A stretch of 64,000 nt of DNA, taken from Amaranthus tricolor (lineage: Eukaryota > Streptophyta > Magnoliopsida > Caryophyllales > Amaranthaceae). Of this stretch, positions 63,047 through 64,000 are shown piece after piece. The stretch spans positions 15,664,039 to 15,728,038 of the forward strand of contig NC_080053.1 in assembly GCF_026212465.1 (NCBI RefSeq), read 5' to 3'. A program made the translations under genes and the position numbers. The notes below the pieces were generated by a model, which searched no databases, was not told the origin of the DNA, and was given only the letters and a program-made list of their open reading frames with translations. Each line of letters begins with the position of its first letter. The first letter of the stretch is position 1.

Positions 63047-64000
63047 ATGACAGAATATTGTTCTTGGATGTATGGAAGCATTGAATCGTCAGAATTTATT
63101 AATGGCGAATTAGAATTTGTTAAAATTGCGGTTGAACATCAAGTTAGAATGGGGGGAGTTGGTTTTTATTGCCCATGTGTCACTTGTGGCAATGTATCAA
63201 AGGTAGATAGTGTTGATATCCTTAGGGAGCACATACTTCGACGTGGGTTTTAGCCTCAATATCATGTTTGGGTTTGGCATGGTGAGGAGGGAGTTTACAA
63301 AGAGAAAGGTGTTGTTGAGGACGTCAATAATGTGGCTGATGTCAATGAGGATGTAGTAGCTCATGTTGATGGGTATGAGACAGATGAAGAGAATGTCGAT
63401 AAGGATGTGGATCATGTTGATGAGATGATGGAAGGAGTCGAGGATGAGTTAGGAAAACGTCCTTGTGTTTTTGACTTGTTGACAGAGGCTTCTCAAAATC
63501 CTTTGTACCCTGGATGTACAAAGTTCACCAAACTAACAGCAGTGTTGACAATTTTCAACATTAAGTCAAAGTTCAATTGGAGTGACGCTAGTTTCACAAT
63601 GTTATTAGAAGCGTTAGGTGAGATGCTTCCTGAGGGAAATGAACTTCCAAAGTCAACATATTATGCCAAAAAGCTCATGTGTCCTTTCGGCTTAGAGTAC
63701 CAGAATATTCATGCGTGTCTGAATGATTGTGTGTTGTATCAGAATGAAAACGAGAACTTAGAAGAGTGTCCTAGGTGTGGGTTATCGCGCTACAAGTGTA
63801 AAGGGGCTCGGGATGCTAAAGGGCCCTAGGCTAAGGTATTGTGGTATCTTCCAATGATACCTAGATTCAAGCGCTTGCTTTCTATAAAGAAAGATGCGTT
63901 AAATTTGAGGTGGCATGCAGATAGGGTGAAGAAAGGTCACTTGCTCACACATCCATCTGATTCTCCGGAGTGGAAGAGTATTGATAGGTTGCATAAGACT
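63047..64000 (+). pseudogene. CACTA TNP2-type transposase, N-terminal part, two stops
   Basis: The transposase cuts at CACTA ends. The N-terminal transposase-associated domain has GVGFYCPCVTCGN and LREHILRRGF, then YHVWVWHGE. An acidic linker follows (63330-63470). The start of the TNP2 domain has KLMCPFGLEYQNIHACLND, EECPRCGLSRYK, AKVLWYLPMIPRFKRLLSI and HPSDSPEWKSIDR, up to the window edge. One frame runs throughout, with TAG codons at 63251 and 63827. The first is a probable CAG-to-TAG change. The catalytic part is outside the window. Confidence 0.87.

Larger units (their letters stand above)
62051..64000 (+). mobile_element. CACTA (En/Spm) transposon, 5' part
   Basis: It starts CACTAGTGGAAAAA, the typical CACTA end. 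Subterminal repeats follow at 62075-62270, then a TNP2-type transposase on the same strand. The 3' end lies beyond base 64000. Confidence 0.85.

Overview
This window is plant nuclear DNA, from a eudicot as far as I can judge. It is AT-rich with long intergenic tracts. It carries plant-type copia, LINE, Helitron, mariner, PIF/Harbinger, hAT and CACTA elements. It also has two intron-bearing plant genes. The copia and mariner types would fit Caryophyllales, but that is only an impression. I see no rRNA, tRNA or CRISPR.

Two host genes look intact, both on the minus strand. One is a 60S ribosomal protein eL31 gene (21596-23816; two coding exons, 120 aa) with a telo-box and a site II promoter. The other is a pectin acetylesterase gene (50019-54816; eleven exons that join in frame to 412 aa, with the GCSAGG serine motif). 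A third host-derived locus, a CDC5-type splicing factor (9676-11373), is a pseudogene. It keeps its introns but has stops and frameshifts.

The rest is layered transposon sequence. 1-8933 is most of a SIRE/Maximus-type copia element on the minus strand, with open gag, pol and a 585-aa third ORF; its 3' LTR lies off the left edge. 11587-16800 is a decayed second copia element holding a nested solo LTR. 20382-20734 is a foldback element. 24199-26050 is a hAT-like element with a second one nested inside it, and it sits in the left end of a decayed PIF/Harbinger element (MYB-like ORF plus transposase fragment, to about 28800). 29860-30565 is an inverted repeat built of short tandem repeats. 31450-34884 is a 5'-truncated L1-type LINE between TTA microsatellites. 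36200-41501 is a decayed Helitron whose N-terminal domain lies head-to-head with the Rep-helicase part. 42486-46715 is a complete-ended 4.23-kb mariner element. 47865-49204 holds a Stowaway MITE and a hAT-like MITE with a nested Tourist MITE.

The right end (55.5-64 kb) has another foldback element, AGATC-pentamer and TA arrays, a gypsy-type LTR end, and the 5' end of a CACTA element. Its TNP2-type transposase runs off the right edge.

I found no convincing new multi-gene system. The best candidates for novelty are the third ORF and motif bias of the SIRE element, the split Helitron, and the extra antisense segment inside the mariner element.
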